Part shown: in pieces, positions 5,955 to 7,183 of the stretch
Layout of the letters: each line of letters opens with the position of its first letter
Position numbering within the stretch: the first letter of the stretch is position 1
Assembly (NCBI GenBank): GCA_049521915.1
Contig: JBEKOI010000215.1
Span: 1-7,183, forward strand
Source: Bog-756 sp049521915
GTDB taxonomy: Bacteria; Actinomycetota; Acidimicrobiia; Acidimicrobiales; RAAP-2
Direction of reading: 5' to 3'
DNA length: 7,183 nt
Program-made: the position numbers and the translations under genes
The notes under the pieces: generated by a model
Told to the model about the DNA's origin: nothing
Seen by the model: the letters and a program-made list of their open reading frames with translations, nothing else
The model's database searches: none

Positions 5955-7183
5955 TCACCCACGACCGGACTGGTCACGCACGGCTTGCACCACCTCGGAT
6001 CGCAGCACGGTGCGCTGCTCCCCGGACCCCCGCATGGGTCGCAGGGACACCGTACCCGCTGCCAACTCCTCCGTTCCCACGATCAGCGCCACCCCGGCAC
6101 CGGAGCGGTCGGCCGATTTCAATTGTGATTTCATCGAGCGCTCGTCGAAGGCCCGGTCGGCCCGCAATCCGGCCCGGCGGAGCTCGGCCGTGATGTCACG
6201 GGCGGACCGTCCCCCGGTCACATCGACCACGAAGGCGTCGGGTGGCGAGGGCTCGACGGCGAAGACCCCCTCCGCGTCGCAGGCCAGCAGAACCCGCTCG
6301 ATGCCGATCCCGAAACCGATCCCCGGGGTCGGGGGACCACCGAGCATCTCCACCAGCCCGTCGTAGCGGCCCCCGCCGCCGATCCCGTTCTGGGCCGACT
6401 CGAGGGCCCCGGACGCGAACTCGAAGGTGGTGCGGCTGTAGTAGTCGAACCCCCGGACCAGACGGTGATCGAACCCGTAGGGCACCCCGAGGGCGTCGAG
6501 GCCGTCGCACACCCGATCGAGATGCTGGCGGCACGGGCCACACAGGTGGTCGATGAGGTGGGGGGCCCCGGCGGATGCGGCCCGGCACTCCTCGCGCTTG
6601 CAGTCGAGGACCCGGAGGGGGTTGGCATCCAGCCGCTCACGATGCTCGGAACAGAGTTGGGGGCGGCGTTCGTCCAGATGGCCACGGAGGAGTTGGAGGT
6701 AGCCCGGACGGCACACGCCGTCGCCCATCGAGTTGATCCTGAGCTCGAACGAGGCCAGACCGATGGAGCGGAAGAACCCGTCGGCCAGTGCGATGACCTC
6801 GACGTCGAGGTCGGGATCGGGTGACCCGAGGGCCTCCACGCCCAACTGGTGGTGCTGGCGGTAGCGCCCGGCCTGGGGCCGCTCGTAGCGGAAGGCCGGC
6901 GTCACGTACCAGGCCTTCCACGGCAACGGCGGCCGGTGCTGGACGAAGGCCCGTACCAGGGGGGCGGTCCCCTCGGGCCGGAGGGCCAGGGTGCGGCCCC
7001 CACGGTCCTCGAATTCGTACATCTCCTTGCCCACCACGTCGCTGCCCTCGCCGATGCCCCGGCGGAACACCCGGGCATCCTCGAAGATGGGGGTGTGGGC
7101 CAGGCCGTAGGCGGCCGCTTCGACCTGGGAGGCGAAGGTGGCCACCAGCGATTCCCACCGGGTCGACTCTGGCCACAGCACGT
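5955..7183 (-). CDS. hisS: Histidyl-tRNA synthetase, 5' end cut by window edge
   Basis: A class IIa synthetase that charges tRNA(His) in the cytoplasm. About 408 residues are present and the protein ends at the TGA at 5955. Visible parts (numbered within the fragment): LRPEGTA (67-73); motif 2 FRYERPQAGRYRQHHQLG (97-114); an insertion domain with NPLRVLDCK (187-195); the histidine-specific loop LVRGFDYYSRTTFEF (241-255) with the expected catalytic Arg at 243; GGGGRYDGL (268-276); motif 3 GIGFGIGIERV (287-297); an anticodon-binding domain (about 315-405) with MKSQLKSADRSGA. The GTG at 7181 is not the start. It fits the Val/Ile in the family opening RGTxD(V/I)L, and the two preceding bases (AC) fit an Asp codon, so roughly 10-20 N-terminal residues including the start lie beyond the window. 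It heads the cluster with aspS and rarA downstream. Confidence 0.96.
   Translation of the reverse strand, partial: VLWPESTRWESLVATFASQVEAAAYGLAHTPIFEDARVFRRGIGEGSDVVGKEMYEFEDRGGRTLALRPEGTAPLVRAFVQHRPPLPWKAWYVTPAFRYERPQAGRYRQHHQLGVEALGSPDPDLDVEVIALADGFFRSIGLASFELRINSMGDGVCRPGYLQLLRGHLDERRPQLCSEHRERLDANPLRVLDCKREECRAASAGAPHLIDHLCGPCRQHLDRVCDGLDALGVPYGFDHRLVRGFDYYSRTTFEFASGALESAQNGIGGGGRYDGLVEMLGGPPTPGIGFGIGIERVLLACDAEGVFAVEPSPPDAFVVDVTGGRSARDITAELRRAGLRADRAFDERSMKSQLKSADRSGAGVALIVGTEELAAGTVSLRPMRGSGEQRTVLRSEVVQAVRDQSGRG

Noticed and set aside
7179..7181. GTG as the start codon of hisS
   Set aside because: It matches the Val of the conserved opening RGTxD(V/I)L, so it is internal; the true start lies beyond the window.

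Overview
The window looks like high-GC chromosomal DNA from an actinobacterium, most likely class Acidimicrobiia. Two observations support this. The third codon position is strongly G/C throughout. The left-most gene also ends in a repeat built on GYWLVASDGG, IFAFG, FYGSTGG and VVGMAATPDGKG, which I know mainly from acidimicrobial surface and secreted proteins. The lineage call is recognition from memory and has not been tested by a search.

All four genes lie on the minus strand and read right to left: hisS (histidyl-tRNA synthetase, lacking its first few codons at the right edge), aspS (aspartyl-tRNA synthetase, complete), rarA (AAA+ clamp-loader-like replication/recombination ATPase, complete), and a large secreted S53-family serine-carboxyl peptidase (sedolisin/kumamolisin type) that runs off the left edge. 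The gaps are 85, 9 and 14 bases. No internal terminator is obvious and each downstream gene has its own Shine-Dalgarno-like site, so one transcript is plausible.

Region by region: 1-2705 is the peptidase, comprising a signal region, a small 9-residue tandem repeat, an activation propeptide, the catalytic domain with a complete Glu-Asp-Asp-Ser set, two IPT/TIG-like Ig folds and the start of a 42-residue repeat domain. 2720-4090 is rarA, 4100-5869 is aspS, 5870-5954 is the only real intergenic gap, and 5955-7183 is hisS. The hisS-aspS-rarA block is translation and genome-maintenance housekeeping. The peptidase is an extracellular protein of a different kind that sits directly downstream.

I did not find a mobile element, CRISPR array, RNA gene or clearly new defence-type system. 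The points most worth a second look are the S53-TIG-repeat architecture placed 14 bases behind a housekeeping cluster, and residues in AspRS that predict a non-discriminating enzyme, implying that Asn-tRNA is made by the GatCAB route.
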